Of a DNA stretch of 64,000 nt, positions 31,385 to 39,298 are shown in pieces. Source of the DNA: JAXGZG01 sp040771825 (GTDB taxonomy: Bacteria; Bacillota; Sulfobacillia; Fermentithermobacillales; Fermentithermobacillaceae); assembly GCA_040771825.1 (NCBI GenBank), contig JAXGZG010000001.1:558001-622000 (forward strand), given 5' to 3'. Made by a program: the position numbers and the translations under genes. The notes under the pieces were generated by a model, which searched no databases, was not told the origin of the DNA, and saw only the letters and a program-made list of their open reading frames with translations. How positions within the stretch are numbered: position 1 is the stretch's first letter; each line of letters begins with the position of its first letter.

Positions 31385-32251
31385 ATGTGGGTTGTCTGGA
31401 CGCTGGTGATTCTGGCAGTTCTCCTATGGCTGGGAGCGGTTTGGCTGTCGGCCCTTGTGGCTAAATACTCCCACAGTCTTGAGTCAATACTGGTGTTGGC
31501 CTTGTTAGGTGTGGCTTCCTTTTGGGCAGGTCGGCAGGTGGTTGGGCAGATTGCGCCAGAGTGGGAGCTGGGGCCGGCCATTGGGGCATCTTTGGCCGTA
31601 GGGTTTGTGGTATTCTCGCTTCTTTCGTATGTAGCGGTTAACTTGTGGTTGGCCCTCCTCACCAAGGAACACGACCAACTCATTGCCGATTTGGAGGAGG
31701 AAGAGGACAGGATCCTGCGGGATCTCGAGTCCATGAGATGGCAGTCCTTGAGGGTGGGTTCTTCCGAAGCGGCAATGGCCAAGGAGACGCCCAAGGTTTC
31801 TCCTAGGCAGGATGAAGCCAAAGAGCTTTCGGATTATGTGGCCGGATGGGAGCAGGAGGGCGGAGCGGCCCGCATTCGGTCCCTGAAAGTCCTAGAGTGG
31901 AAAGACGAGGTTTCGCAGAAGTCTAAAGAGGGTCTGCAAGAGCACATCCGCCAGCAACGCCAGTTAGCCGAGACCGAGACTGATGACATTAAGAAGGAGC
32001 AGGCCCGAGTAAGACTGGCCCTTGCAAAACTTGAGGTGTTGTCAAGGACCCCGGCCAGTGACCCCAAGGAACCAAGGGAGCCCAAGGAGGTACTCTGGTC
32101 AAGAAGCCAAAGTCCTACACTCATAGATCCGGATCAATCGCTTTTGAGACAGCGCCTTCAGGACATTAACCGGAGCATAAGCGCCGCCAGATCTGACAAG
32201 ACCCTTTTTCTCAGACAGAAAGTCTCCTTAAGATGGAGGAGAAGGCAATGA
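31385..32251 (+). CDS. Membrane protein with cytoplasmic coiled coil
   Basis: A 288-aa protein not recognised as a named family. Three membrane segments occupy about 3-25, 32-52 and 65-90; the rest is charged and strongly helical, with heptad-like stretches (EHDQLIADLEEEEDRIL; RQQRQLAETETDDIKKEQAR). The C-terminus is rich in basic residues (LRWRRRQ). GAGG lies 10 nt before the ATG. Its stop overlaps the start of the DUF1257 gene by 4 bp (ATGA), so it is translationally coupled to the Ycf35/Ycf46-like genes and could anchor that complex to the membrane. Confidence 0.7.
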   Translation: MWVVWTLVILAVLLWLGAVWLSALVAKYSHSLESILVLALLGVASFWAGRQVVGQIAPEWELGPAIGASLAVGFVVFSLLSYVAVNLWLALLTKEHDQLIADLEEEEDRILRDLESMRWQSLRVGSSEAAMAKETPKVSPRQDEAKELSDYVAGWEQEGGAARIRSLKVLEWKDEVSQKSKEGLQEHIRQQRQLAETETDDIKKEQARVRLALAKLEVLSRTPASDPKEPREPKEVLWSRSQSPTLIDPDQSLLRQRLQDINRSISAARSDKTLFLRQKVSLRWRRRQ

Positions 32252-32688
32252 GTCACATGAGTTCATACAAGGCGGATATCAAGCTTCAGAGCGCTCTTGA
32301 AGTGGGGAGATCCGTAGAAGAAGATCCCGGGTGGGAGATTCTGGGCGAGGCGGTGGCGGCCGCTGCACAGGAGATGAACCTAGACATCAGCCACACCATA
32401 CACGACTACTACGGGCGGGGAGTATTCTGCGACTGGGCCGTGACGGGGCCCGAAATACCTAGAGGGGTAGGCGTCAACGTGGACCGGAAGACCGGCGAAG
32501 TCTCTTTTGTGTGCGACACATATGGCGGATATGAGAGGATTGCCGGCGAGATAAAGGACAGGGTTATCCAAAACTACTCGGCTCTTTGTGTGACCAGGGC
32601 TCTATCGGCGCTCAATTACGCCGTGGAAGTGGATGAAGTACAGCATCCTGTTCAAGGCAAGAAGGTTCTGGTTAGAGGAGTGCTGTGA
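32248..32688 (+). CDS. DUF1257 (Ycf35-like) protein
   Basis: A 146-aa soluble protein of the DUF1257/Ycf35 family, known from cyanobacteria, algal plastids and some Bacillota. It has IHDYYGRGVFCDWAVTGPEIPRGVGVNVD, whose core is the family landmark, then a FVCDTYGGYE segment. GGAGG sits 8 nt before ATG 32248 (an upstream in-frame ATG at 32233 overlaps that site). In other genomes this family travels with DUF2997 and a Ycf46-like AAA protein, exactly as here. No enzymatic activity is known. Confidence 0.85.
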   Translation: MSHMSSYKADIKLQSALEVGRSVEEDPGWEILGEAVAAAAQEMNLDISHTIHDYYGRGVFCDWAVTGPEIPRGVGVNVDRKTGEVSFVCDTYGGYERIAGEIKDRVIQNYSALCVTRALSALNYAVEVDEVQHPVQGKKVLVRGVL

Positions 32689-32915
32689 TGGCCAGAAAGA
32701 TAGACGTGGAGATAGATCGGGGCGGCAGCGTGAAAATGGAATTCTCGGGTTTCCCTGGGGAAGAGTGCTTTGCTGAGGCAGACGCCCTGCAGAAGGCCCT
32801 AAAGGAACTGGGACTTTGGGCTGTGCCCGTTACAGTTACTCCCAAGACCACATGGGAGATCGAATCTGAGTTGCCCCGAAAGACCACAGAAAGACAGAAG
32901 GTGCCCGTGTCATGA
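32688..32915 (+). CDS. DUF2997 small protein
   Basis: A 75-aa protein of the DUF2997 type: KIDVEIDRGGSVKMEFSGFPGEECFAEADAL and KALKELGL define it (given here as landmarks RGGSVKMEFSGFPGEEC and KALKELGL). ATG at 32688 overlaps the DUF1257 stop (TGATG) with GGAG 7 nt upstream. The predicted fold is a short beta hairpin plus a helix. It is part of the coupled Ycf35/DUF2997/Ycf46 set; its function is unknown. Confidence 0.8.
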   Translation: MARKIDVEIDRGGSVKMEFSGFPGEECFAEADALQKALKELGLWAVPVTVTPKTTWEIESELPRKTTERQKVPVS

Positions 32916-33094
32916 CGGCCAATGGAGATGGAGCGAATCCCCCGGATCCAATCTCCTACTTCGAACTGGAGATAACGGGGGATACGATAAGCGTCTACGA
33001 AAGAATGGGAGACGGCGCCACCAATCAGCTGATTCGGGCTCTGGAGAAGCTGGGTCTCAGGCTGAGAATTCGCGTGAGTTCTCCTTGCGGGTAG
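32912..33094 (+). CDS. Second small DUF2997-like protein
   Basis: A 60-aa protein starting at ATGA over the previous stop. Its pattern, FELEITGDTISVYERMGDG followed by LIRALEKLGLRLRIRV, parallels the DUF2997 protein directly upstream (beta hairpin with a charged end, then a helix ending LEKLGL or LKELGL), so it looks like a diverged duplicate. In cyanobacteria a ferredoxin-like gene can occupy a similar place, but there are no cysteine pairs here. The AAA gene starts within its last codons. Confidence 0.6.
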   Translation: MTANGDGANPPDPISYFELEITGDTISVYERMGDGATNQLIRALEKLGLRLRIRVSSPCG

Positions 33095-34824
33095 GGATAG
33101 GGAGGCCGGGTGGAGTTTTGGAGAGGCTTCTTGACGAGTCTTGGATAGAGTCCGGCATTCTCAAGCGCAGGGCGAACTATTCGCCCATTTTGTGTTTCGA
33201 GACAGTAGACCCCAAGAGGATATACCAGTTGAAGTCGTTCTTGCTGTCGTCTTCCGAGTTTTCCCATATAGAGCACTTCTTCTTGTACGATCCTTGGGAA
33301 GGGCTCGGTAAACTCCGAAAAGGTGCAGATGGTCCTGTTTTTGAGCCGTACAGGAAGAAGACTTTGAGAGAGACTCCCCTGACCTCTAGGGTGCGCCCGG
33401 AGGGTGGCGTAGAGTTCGGTGCACTGAAAAGCATTCTGAAAGAGGTCGACTTGTTCCTCAAGTCTTCGCCAACCGTGTTCATGCTGCAGAACCTATCGGA
33501 TGTGAAAGAGGCTGATACGGGTTTTCAGGCAGCCATGAGAGCGTGGGCCATCGATCCCCACATAGTGTCCAAAGGTTCCACCGTCATTGTGCTCACCTCA
33601 GATGCCTCCCGGATAATGGACGATTTCACCAAAGAGTATGTTGTGGTCATCGCCGTGGATCCGTCCACGGGCGATGAACGCAAGAGCCTTATTGGCTCTG
33701 TTGGAAGCGAATTAGGGGTCGACCTTGACGAGTCCCGGGTGGAAAGCGCAGGGGTGGCTTTGTCGGGACTGAATCTGCATCAGGTAGAAAGCATCCTTCT
33801 TGAGTCGTACCAGCGGGTTAAGGACTTCGATCCCGATATTATGAAGGGCCTTAAGTCTGAATTGGTGAAACGTTCGGGGGTGCTGGAGGTTAGGGATCCA
33901 CAATTCAGTTTCAGGGACATTGGCGGTTACCACGCGATTAAGAGTTTTGTCTCGAAGTTCATCATCAACGTCCTCAAAAGGCCCGAGAAGGCCCGACGTT
34001 TTGACCTTGGCCTGCCAAAGGGTCTTTTGTTTTTCGGGCCGCCCGGGACTGGGAAGAGCTTATTCTCCAACGCTTTGGCAAGCGAAGTCCAACTCCCGTT
34101 CATCAACTTGGTCACCGAGAACATCTACTCCAAATGGCTAGGGGAATCGGGCCAGAACATGAAGAACGCCATAACCATGGCAGAGAAAATGTCTCCCGCA
34201 ATTGTTTTTGTTGACGAGATCGACAGGTTCGGCAAAAGGACCGGTACCTCGGCCGGCTCTGCCGAAGAAGAGACTCAGCGGGTGTTCTCTCAGTTCTTGG
34301 AGTGGCTGGGGAGACCCGACAGGGAAGCCATCATAGTTGGCACAACTAACGTACCGGAACACCTTGATGAGGCTTTCCTCCGTGCGGGAAGATTTGACTA
34401 CAAGATTCCCTTCCTGTACCCCGGGCCGGAAGCGCGTCTGGAAATACTCCTTGTGCACCTGGGACGGTCTCCCGGGGGTAGGCGAACCCAAGTGCCTATG
34501 GACATGAAGCCCGAAGACGTCCGGGGATTTCTAGAGGAGGCCATTGTGCCTCTCACAAGGAATTTCTCCTGCGCGGAACTGGAAGAGTTGGTGACTAGGG
34601 CCAAGAGGATAAGCTTCGACAAAGACAGAGAACATGTATCAGGCGAGGATCTCGTCATGGCCGCGAAAACTTTCCGCATAGACTATTCGGCCCGCAGGCG
34701 AACGGTGGATACGTGCATGAGCCAAGCAAGGCATTTTACCGATGATCAAACGTTCCTAGACGCTATTGAAGAAGAGAACAAAGTGTACGAGAATGGTTCT
34801 ACATCTTCTAGAAATGAGGGATGA
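33085..34824 (+). CDS. Ycf46-like AAA ATPase
   Basis: A 579-aa protein with an N-terminal domain (about 1-260) resembling Ycf46 (SPTVFMLQNLSDVKE, WAIDPHIVSKGSTVIVLTSD) and a single AAA module. Walker A is GPPGTGKS, Walker B is AIVFVDEIDRFG, sensor 1 is VGTTNVPEHLDEAFLRAGRFD with the arginine finger region, and the lid follows. Typical Ycf46 proteins have the same layout; in cyanobacteria one was linked to CO2 uptake, but the mechanism is unknown. TTG at 33085 gives the longest frame, overlapping the upstream gene by 10 bp; TTG at 33118 is another option. All small partner genes precede it and an NFU gene follows after 3 bp. Confidence 0.85.
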   Translation: MRVGIGRPGGVLERLLDESWIESGILKRRANYSPILCFETVDPKRIYQLKSFLLSSSEFSHIEHFFLYDPWEGLGKLRKGADGPVFEPYRKKTLRETPLTSRVRPEGGVEFGALKSILKEVDLFLKSSPTVFMLQNLSDVKEADTGFQAAMRAWAIDPHIVSKGSTVIVLTSDASRIMDDFTKEYVVVIAVDPSTGDERKSLIGSVGSELGVDLDESRVESAGVALSGLNLHQVESILLESYQRVKDFDPDIMKGLKSELVKRSGVLEVRDPQFSFRDIGGYHAIKSFVSKFIINVLKRPEKARRFDLGLPKGLLFFGPPGTGKSLFSNALASEVQLPFINLVTENIYSKWLGESGQNMKNAITMAEKMSPAIVFVDEIDRFGKRTGTSAGSAEEETQRVFSQFLEWLGRPDREAIIVGTTNVPEHLDEAFLRAGRFDYKIPFLYPGPEARLEILLVHLGRSPGGRRTQVPMDMKPEDVRGFLEEAIVPLTRNFSCAELEELVTRAKRISFDKDREHVSGEDLVMAAKTFRIDYSARRRTVDTCMSQARHFTDDQTFLDAIEEENKVYENGSTSSRNEG

Positions 34825-34827
34825 GGC

Positions 34828-35058
34828 GTGAAGGCTAAGGTTGAAGCTGCGCTCAACCAGATCCGCCCGTCATTGCAGGCGGATGGGGGAGACGTTGAAC
34901 TCGTAGACATTTCCCCCGATGGCATCGTCAAGGTCAAGCTTACCGGGGCTTGTGGAAGCTGTCCCTTTGCCATGATGACTCTCAAGGCGGGAATTGAGAG
35001 AGTCCTGAAGAAGGAGATCCCGGAAGTCAAAGAGGTCGTGGCGGCGGATCTTACTTAA
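34828..35058 (+). CDS. NifU C-terminal (NFU) domain iron-sulfur scaffold protein
   Basis: A 76-aa NFU-domain protein. The conserved core is LQADGGDVELVDI and GACGSCPFAMMTLKAGIE with the C-x2-C pair that binds a bridging 4Fe-4S cluster between two subunits. GTG at 34828 follows GAGG-rich sequence and lies 3 bp after the AAA gene stop. Stand-alone NFU proteins deliver Fe-S clusters to apo-proteins. Placement at the end of the Ycf46 operon hints that an Fe-S client is assembled or controlled by that system; this is inference. Confidence 0.93.
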   Translation: MKAKVEAALNQIRPSLQADGGDVELVDISPDGIVKVKLTGACGSCPFAMMTLKAGIERVLKKEIPEVKEVVAADLT

Positions 35059-35106
35059 GAATAACCGCCATACCTTTCTTCTCCTCTAATATCGTGACCC
35101 GCAGGA

Positions 35107-35131
35107 GCCGCCCACTGCCGGCGGCTTCTTG
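35107..35131 (+). terminator. Hairpin terminator after the Ycf46/NFU operon
   Basis: GCCGCC (35107-35112) and GGCGGC (35120-35125) form a 6-bp GC stem with a 7-nt loop, followed by TTCTTGGTT. It stands 49 bp after the NFU stop. Confidence 0.6.
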
Positions 35132-35236
35132 GTTCCGTCCCCAGTAACACCGCCCTTCACACCCGAGATCAGGCTGGCATATAGATGTTCTAGCCAAACG
35201 GCATTCTTTGTCTCTAACGAAAGGAGGGTAATAGCT

Positions 35237-36829
35237 CTGGATACCCTCGAAGTCAAGCGCGAAGAACTGCGGCTAGAAGAAGTAGTGGGGGAAGGGACTT
35301 CACAGGTTATCGTCAGTGAAGCCGTAACGGTGCCCCAGGCAAAACCCCCGGTTAGGGCGGTCATTGACTTTGTGGCAAGGACCAGGATAGACAAAGTTAC
35401 CGTGTTGCCGGGTAAGGTGATAGTCGACGGTACGGTGGAGTTTGCCATCATCTACGAAGCGACTGCGGAAACTCAGACGGTCCACGTATTTCACGCAGAG
35501 GTTAAGTTCAGCACGTTTGTGGAGATCCCAGGTGTGGAGCCTGGTATGACTGCGACCCCCACGCTTACCATTGAGCACGCGGTCTTCCAGGTTAGCCCGG
35601 ATGGAAGAACAATCACCATCCGAGCGGTTGCGGCCCTCTCGGTGAGAGTGACTCAGACGGTGGTTATCGAAGTTGTAACCGACGTCTCGGGTGTGCCCGG
35701 GCTTCAGGTCACCAAGGAGATGGTGAAGGCTGAGACAGTGCTAGGTGAGGGGGAAGCCCAGTACGTGGTACGGGAGAACCTGCAGATTCCCGACGCTAAG
35801 CCCGACGCGGCACGGGTGATAGATTACGTGTCGACTATTCGGGTGAATTCCACCACGGTTCTGCCCAACAAGATCATAATCAACGGCACTATCAGCCTAA
35901 GGGTCATCTACGAAGCGGCCGTGCCAAGCCAGTCGGTTCACGTGGCTCACTTTACTATCCCCTTCGAGGCATTTGTGGAAGTACCAGGAGCCCAGCCGGG
36001 GATGGCGGTGATTGCGTCGGCTCAGGTTGAGTTCATCTCTATCGATGTAAGCGCTAGCGGGCGAGTGCTTCAGGCGAGGATCATTCTCAAAGTGACGGCA
36101 AAGGTCATCCGCGTCCAGAAGATTCAAGTTGTGACCAACGTCGCCGGAGTCGTTGACTTGGTGATTTGGAAAGAACTCATCAGAGTTCAAGAGGTGCTGG
36201 GCGAGAACAAGTCGCAAGGCATCGTCAGAGAGATCGTGGATATTCCCGACGAAAAGCCGCCTGTTGCTGCGGTTCTTGATTCCAGCTCCGCTCCGGAGGT
36301 CAAGAGAATCATCGTGGCTCCCGGGAAAGTCATCGTTGATGGCGCTATCGCTCAAAGGATTATCTACGAACCGCTGGACGACCCGACTCAGCAAGTGCAC
36401 ACGCTGCACTTCACGGTCCCGTTCTCTGAGTTCGTGGTCCTGCCTGAAGCCAAACCTGGCATGGTTGCCAGAGTTGATGTTCAGGTGGAACATGCCAACT
36501 TCGAGGTGCCGCCTTCGGGTGATCCCATCATGGTGACCAAAGTCATCCAGCTTATCGCAAGGGTATTCAAGACCAGGGTCATCAATGTGGTCGTGAAGAT
36601 CCACATTGGGGCACCCAAGCCCACCTGTACCGGCACAGTCACAGGGAACTTGGTCAACATTAGGCAAGGCCCAGGAACCACTTACGCCGTAGTTGCTCAG
36701 GCGAATATTGGCACGGTGGTGGCGGTATTGGAGTTCTCTCCTGATTGGGTGAAGGTAAGGTTACCCAACGGGGTGATAGGATGGATTTCCTCGGCGTACT
36801 TGCGGCATGACTGCAAGCCGCTGGGGTAG
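35237..36829 (+). CDS. SPOCS/DUF3794 repeat protein with SH3b domain; CTG start proposed
   Basis: A 530-aa protein containing three repeats of the SPOCS (DUF3794) domain, about 10-165, 180-330 and 345-490, each with a VLGEG or VLGENKSQ opening, IPDAKPD or VPQAKPP, VLPGKVIVDGTV and a VHVFHAEVKFSTFVEIPG-like strand. A bacterial SH3 domain ends it (GNLVNIRQGPGTTYAVV, GWISSAYL). SPOCS proteins include SipL and spore-coat morphogenesis factors. No ATG, GTG or TTG sits after the excellent site AAAGGAGGG (35220-35228); the codon 9 nt after GGAGG is CTG at 35237, proposed as start. The longer frame from GTG 35129 adds an unlikely, terminator-overlapping leader. No signal peptide is seen. Confidence 0.82.
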   Translation: MDTLEVKREELRLEEVVGEGTSQVIVSEAVTVPQAKPPVRAVIDFVARTRIDKVTVLPGKVIVDGTVEFAIIYEATAETQTVHVFHAEVKFSTFVEIPGVEPGMTATPTLTIEHAVFQVSPDGRTITIRAVAALSVRVTQTVVIEVVTDVSGVPGLQVTKEMVKAETVLGEGEAQYVVRENLQIPDAKPDAARVIDYVSTIRVNSTTVLPNKIIINGTISLRVIYEAAVPSQSVHVAHFTIPFEAFVEVPGAQPGMAVIASAQVEFISIDVSASGRVLQARIILKVTAKVIRVQKIQVVTNVAGVVDLVIWKELIRVQEVLGENKSQGIVREIVDIPDEKPPVAAVLDSSSAPEVKRIIVAPGKVIVDGAIAQRIIYEPLDDPTQQVHTLHFTVPFSEFVVLPEAKPGMVARVDVQVEHANFEVPPSGDPIMVTKVIQLIARVFKTRVINVVVKIHIGAPKPTCTGTVTGNLVNIRQGPGTTYAVVAQANIGTVVAVLEFSPDWVKVRLPNGVIGWISSAYLRHDCKPLG

Positions 36830-36879
36830 GAGTGAGCAGAGGCACAGGCAAGAGAGTGTAGACTGGGAAAGTCGGATCG

Positions 36880-36923
36880 GGGCCGGGCGATGCCAACTAG
36901 GCTTCCCCGGCCCTCGGCATTTT
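36880..36923 (+). promoter_or_regulatory. Possible H-type pseudoknot or terminator downstream of SPOCS gene
   Basis: GGGCCGGG (36880-36887) pairs with CCCGGCCC (36906-36913), and ATGCC inside its loop (36890-36894) pairs with GGCAT just after it (36916-36920), an S1-S2-S1'-S2' order. TTTT follows at 36920-36923. It may simply be a terminator for the SPOCS gene, or a structured RNA in the leader of the CAP gene at 37113. Confidence 0.4.
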
Positions 36924-37112
36924 AGCCAGATAGAACCAGTGCACAGAAAACCTACGAATAAGTGACTGCGCTAGGGAAATTGCCCTGTGAGGGTGCCGCA
37001 AATAGGTCATATTGAGGTTTTTCCCCTGCTAGACAGGTTTTTGACTAGGGCTCCGATCATATATTATGTCTACATACTCTGGCAGTTCGACCCAAGAAAG
37101 GAGAAGCAAGAC

Positions 37113-37946
37113 ATGGGAACCAGAAGAAAGGTAATACTCATTGCGGTTCTGGCGCTGTCTGTGGTGCTTCTGTCTGGAAGCGCCTTGGCTAGCGGTTACG
37201 CCCGCTATGTAGCACCGGCTCCCGACGGAGGCACGCTCTTCATCTTCACAAGAGGATCTCGTGGCCTTGACCTCATTATGAGGCATTTCTATGGGTTCGG
37301 CACCTACCCGTGGGACTTCCTCAAGCCGGTTGCGCCCGGCACGCCCGGCGCGCCAGACCCTCAGCCGGCGGATCCTGCCCCCGTAGATCCCGCTCCGGAT
37401 CCTGTGCCCAGCCCAGAGCCCGAACCTGCTCCCAAGCCTGACCCGGCTCCAGACCCCGCGCCGAAGCCAGAGCCAGAGCCTGAGCCTGCTCCCAAGCCGG
37501 AACCCAAACCTGAGCCTAAGCCCGAGAAGCCGGCCCCAGAAGAGAACGCTCCCACTCCAGGTCTTACCGATATAGAGCAAGGCATGGTGGATCTAGTTAA
37601 CCAGGAGAGGGCGAAGGCAGGTCTGAAGCCCTTGGCAGTAGATATGAGGCTGGTGGAACTCGCCCGCAAGAAGAGCCAGGACATGGTCGATAAAGGATAC
37701 TTCTCTCACACCTCGCCCACCTACGGTTCGCCTTTTGACATGATGAAAGCAGCCGGTATCTCATACCGCATGGCAGGAGAGAACCTAGCGGGCGCCCCCA
37801 CTCTCCAATCCGCTCACAAAGGGCTAATGGAAAGTGAAGGTCATAGACGGAACATACTCAACTCGGCCTTCGATCACATAGGGATCGGCGTCATCAAAGG
37901 TGGGCCTTACGGCTACATGTTCACTCAGATGTTTACAGGGCAATAG
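37113..37946 (+). CDS. Secreted CAP/SCP-domain protein with proline-rich linker (YkwD type)
   Basis: A 277-aa exported protein. ATG at 37113 lies 9 nt after AAAGGAG and begins a signal peptide (MGTRRKVILIAVLALSVVLL, cleavage near ALA-S). After a short N-terminal region, about residues 80-150 form a Pro-rich linker of repeated PEP, PAP and KPEP units, typical of wall-spanning linkers. The CAP domain (about 155-277) has LVNQERAKAGLKPL, YFSHTSPTYGSPFDMM, the histidines and glutamates of GENLAGA and SEGHRRNILN, and a GIGVIKGGPYGYMFTQMF ending. Similar Bacillota proteins include YkwD and SafA-like spore proteins. Function is unknown, probably envelope or spore related. Confidence 0.9.
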   Translation: MGTRRKVILIAVLALSVVLLSGSALASGYARYVAPAPDGGTLFIFTRGSRGLDLIMRHFYGFGTYPWDFLKPVAPGTPGAPDPQPADPAPVDPAPDPVPSPEPEPAPKPDPAPDPAPKPEPEPEPAPKPEPKPEPKPEKPAPEENAPTPGLTDIEQGMVDLVNQERAKAGLKPLAVDMRLVELARKKSQDMVDKGYFSHTSPTYGSPFDMMKAAGISYRMAGENLAGAPTLQSAHKGLMESEGHRRNILNSAFDHIGIGVIKGGPYGYMFTQMFTGQ

Positions 37947-37978
37947 CCCGGTCCCCGGAAATCCGCAAATGTGTTCAG

Positions 37979-38005
37979 AAGAGGTGGGCTTTGGGTCCAC
38001 CTCTT
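37979..38005. terminator. Hairpin between convergent CAP and SH3 genes
   Basis: AAGAGGTGG (37979-37987) and CCACCTCTT (37997-38005) form a perfect 9-bp stem in the 68-bp gap between convergent genes. There is no T-run on the plus side. Confidence 0.55.
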
Positions 38006-38014
38006 CCTACCCGC

Positions 38015-38392
38015 TTAGTCTGTACCCCGGACATAGTCCCGGAACACCCAGCCGAATTTCCCGTCGTACAACTGCACCGCTATCCAGTTGCCCCTCTTCT
38101 CGGTGAGGATGACAGGAGTACCTTTCTGCAAGATGCTCAGTACGTACGCCTGCGGGCTAGGAGATTCGCGGAAGTTCACCTCGTCGTCAGCAATCGTTCC
38201 AAACCCCACGAACCTATCGGGCACTTTCCCGTTTTTCAGAAGTCTCAACGTCTCGATCTCAAATCTCTTCTGGGTCAAGATCCGCTCCAAGAGCTGGCGC
38301 CCGGTGCCCCCCGGCAGGCGGCCTATCAGGGTCTGATACTGTTGCCTAGCGTTTTCTTCTGTTTCCAGAAGCAGAGCCACAGTTTCATCCAT
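38015..38392 (-). CDS. Small protein with helical N-terminus and SH3 domain
   Basis: A 125-aa protein without signal peptide. Residues 1-55 are helical and acid/amide rich (LLLETEENARQQYQTLIGRL, RILTQKRFEIETLRLL), like half of a ferritin-like bundle, though the metal ligands cannot be confirmed. Residues about 65-122 form a bacterial SH3 domain (VNFRESPSPQAYVLSILQKG, WIAVQLYDGKFGWVFRDYV). AGGAGG lies upstream of the ATG, although with a rather long spacer (12 nt). The function is unknown; the SH3 domain suggests binding to peptidoglycan or a protein partner. Confidence 0.75.
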   Translation of the reverse strand: MDETVALLLETEENARQQYQTLIGRLPGGTGRQLLERILTQKRFEIETLRLLKNGKVPDRFVGFGTIADDEVNFRESPSPQAYVLSILQKGTPVILTEKRGNWIAVQLYDGKFGWVFRDYVRGTD

Positions 38393-38626
38393 TGTCCCTT
38401 TCGCCTCCTTACACTTTTCACACTATGCGCCCGATTTAGTAAACATGCCCAAGCCAACGCGGCTCAAATGGAGTCGGTCCGCGGCTGTCGCAGGCGCCGC
38501 GTCTATCCGTAGGCTCGCCGGAAACATCTGGCGGGTGCCTTTCGGGTGCTGGGGGGCTACTGGTACAATCAGCATGATCGGTCACGAGCCCGACGGTATG
38601 ACCGGTTGACCGGGGGTGGAAGCGGC

Positions 38627-39298
38627 TTGAAGATCCTTGTGGTAGACGACGACCGGGTACTTGTTAAGGGGCTCACAAGGAGCTTGTCGGCTGTTGGTCA
38701 CGAGGTCAAAGCGTGCTTTGACGGGCGGGAGGCCATGGCCCACATTGATTCCGATAGACCAGAAATGGTCATCTTGGACGTGATGCTCCCAGGTAAGGAC
38801 GGGTTCGCCATACTGCAAGACATTCGCCGGCGCTTTCCTGACCTTCCTGTGATCATGCTTACGGCTAGATCCGAAGACATAGACAAAGTTCTCGGGCTTG
38901 AGATGGGGGCGGACGATTACCTCTCCAAGCCTTTCAGCGTCAGAGAACTCGAGGCAAGGATCAAGGCGGTAGCCAGGCGGCTAGGGCCAACGGGAGGCAA
39001 GGCGCAAGTTCGCAAAAGGGACCTTCTGCTGGATCTAGATGGGCGGCGCGTGTGGAAAGGCGAGCGCGAGATATCCTTGACGCCCAAGGAGTTTGACGTC
39101 TTGGCTTTTCTGGTACGGAACTCGGGCACTGTCATGACAAGGGAGAAACTGTTGGAGCACTGTTGGGGGTACGATTTCTTTGGGGATACCCGAGCGGTAG
39201 ACATTCAGGTATCGAGGCTCAGGGAGAAGATTGAAGATGATCCCCAAGAGCCAAAAATAATCCTTACAAGGCGAGGTACGGGCTACTACTGTGAATAG
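38627..39298 (+). CDS. OmpR/PhoB-type response regulator
   Basis: A 223-aa response regulator. Starting at TTG 38627 (GGTGG 7 nt upstream) the product begins LKILVVDDDRVLV as receivers normally do; the longer frame adds an unlikely leader. The phospho-acceptor is Asp51 in MVILDVMLPGKDG, with switch threonine in IMLTARSED and lysine in YLSKPFS. The winged-helix output domain (about 130-223) shows LTPKEFDVLAFLVRNSG, TREKLLEHCWGYDF and VSRLREKIEDDP, RRGTGYYCE. It overlaps the next gene, a histidine kinase, by 8 bp and the two form one two-component system. Confidence 0.95.
   Translation: MKILVVDDDRVLVKGLTRSLSAVGHEVKACFDGREAMAHIDSDRPEMVILDVMLPGKDGFAILQDIRRRFPDLPVIMLTARSEDIDKVLGLEMGADDYLSKPFSVRELEARIKAVARRLGPTGGKAQVRKRDLLLDLDGRRVWKGEREISLTPKEFDVLAFLVRNSGTVMTREKLLEHCWGYDFFGDTRAVDIQVSRLREKIEDDPQEPKIILTRRGTGYYCE

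Noticed and set aside
37361..37684. Antisense frame rich in Gly and Ser opposite the CAP protein linker
   Set aside because: It is the mirror of the Pro-rich repeat on the plus strand; long open antisense frames are expected there.
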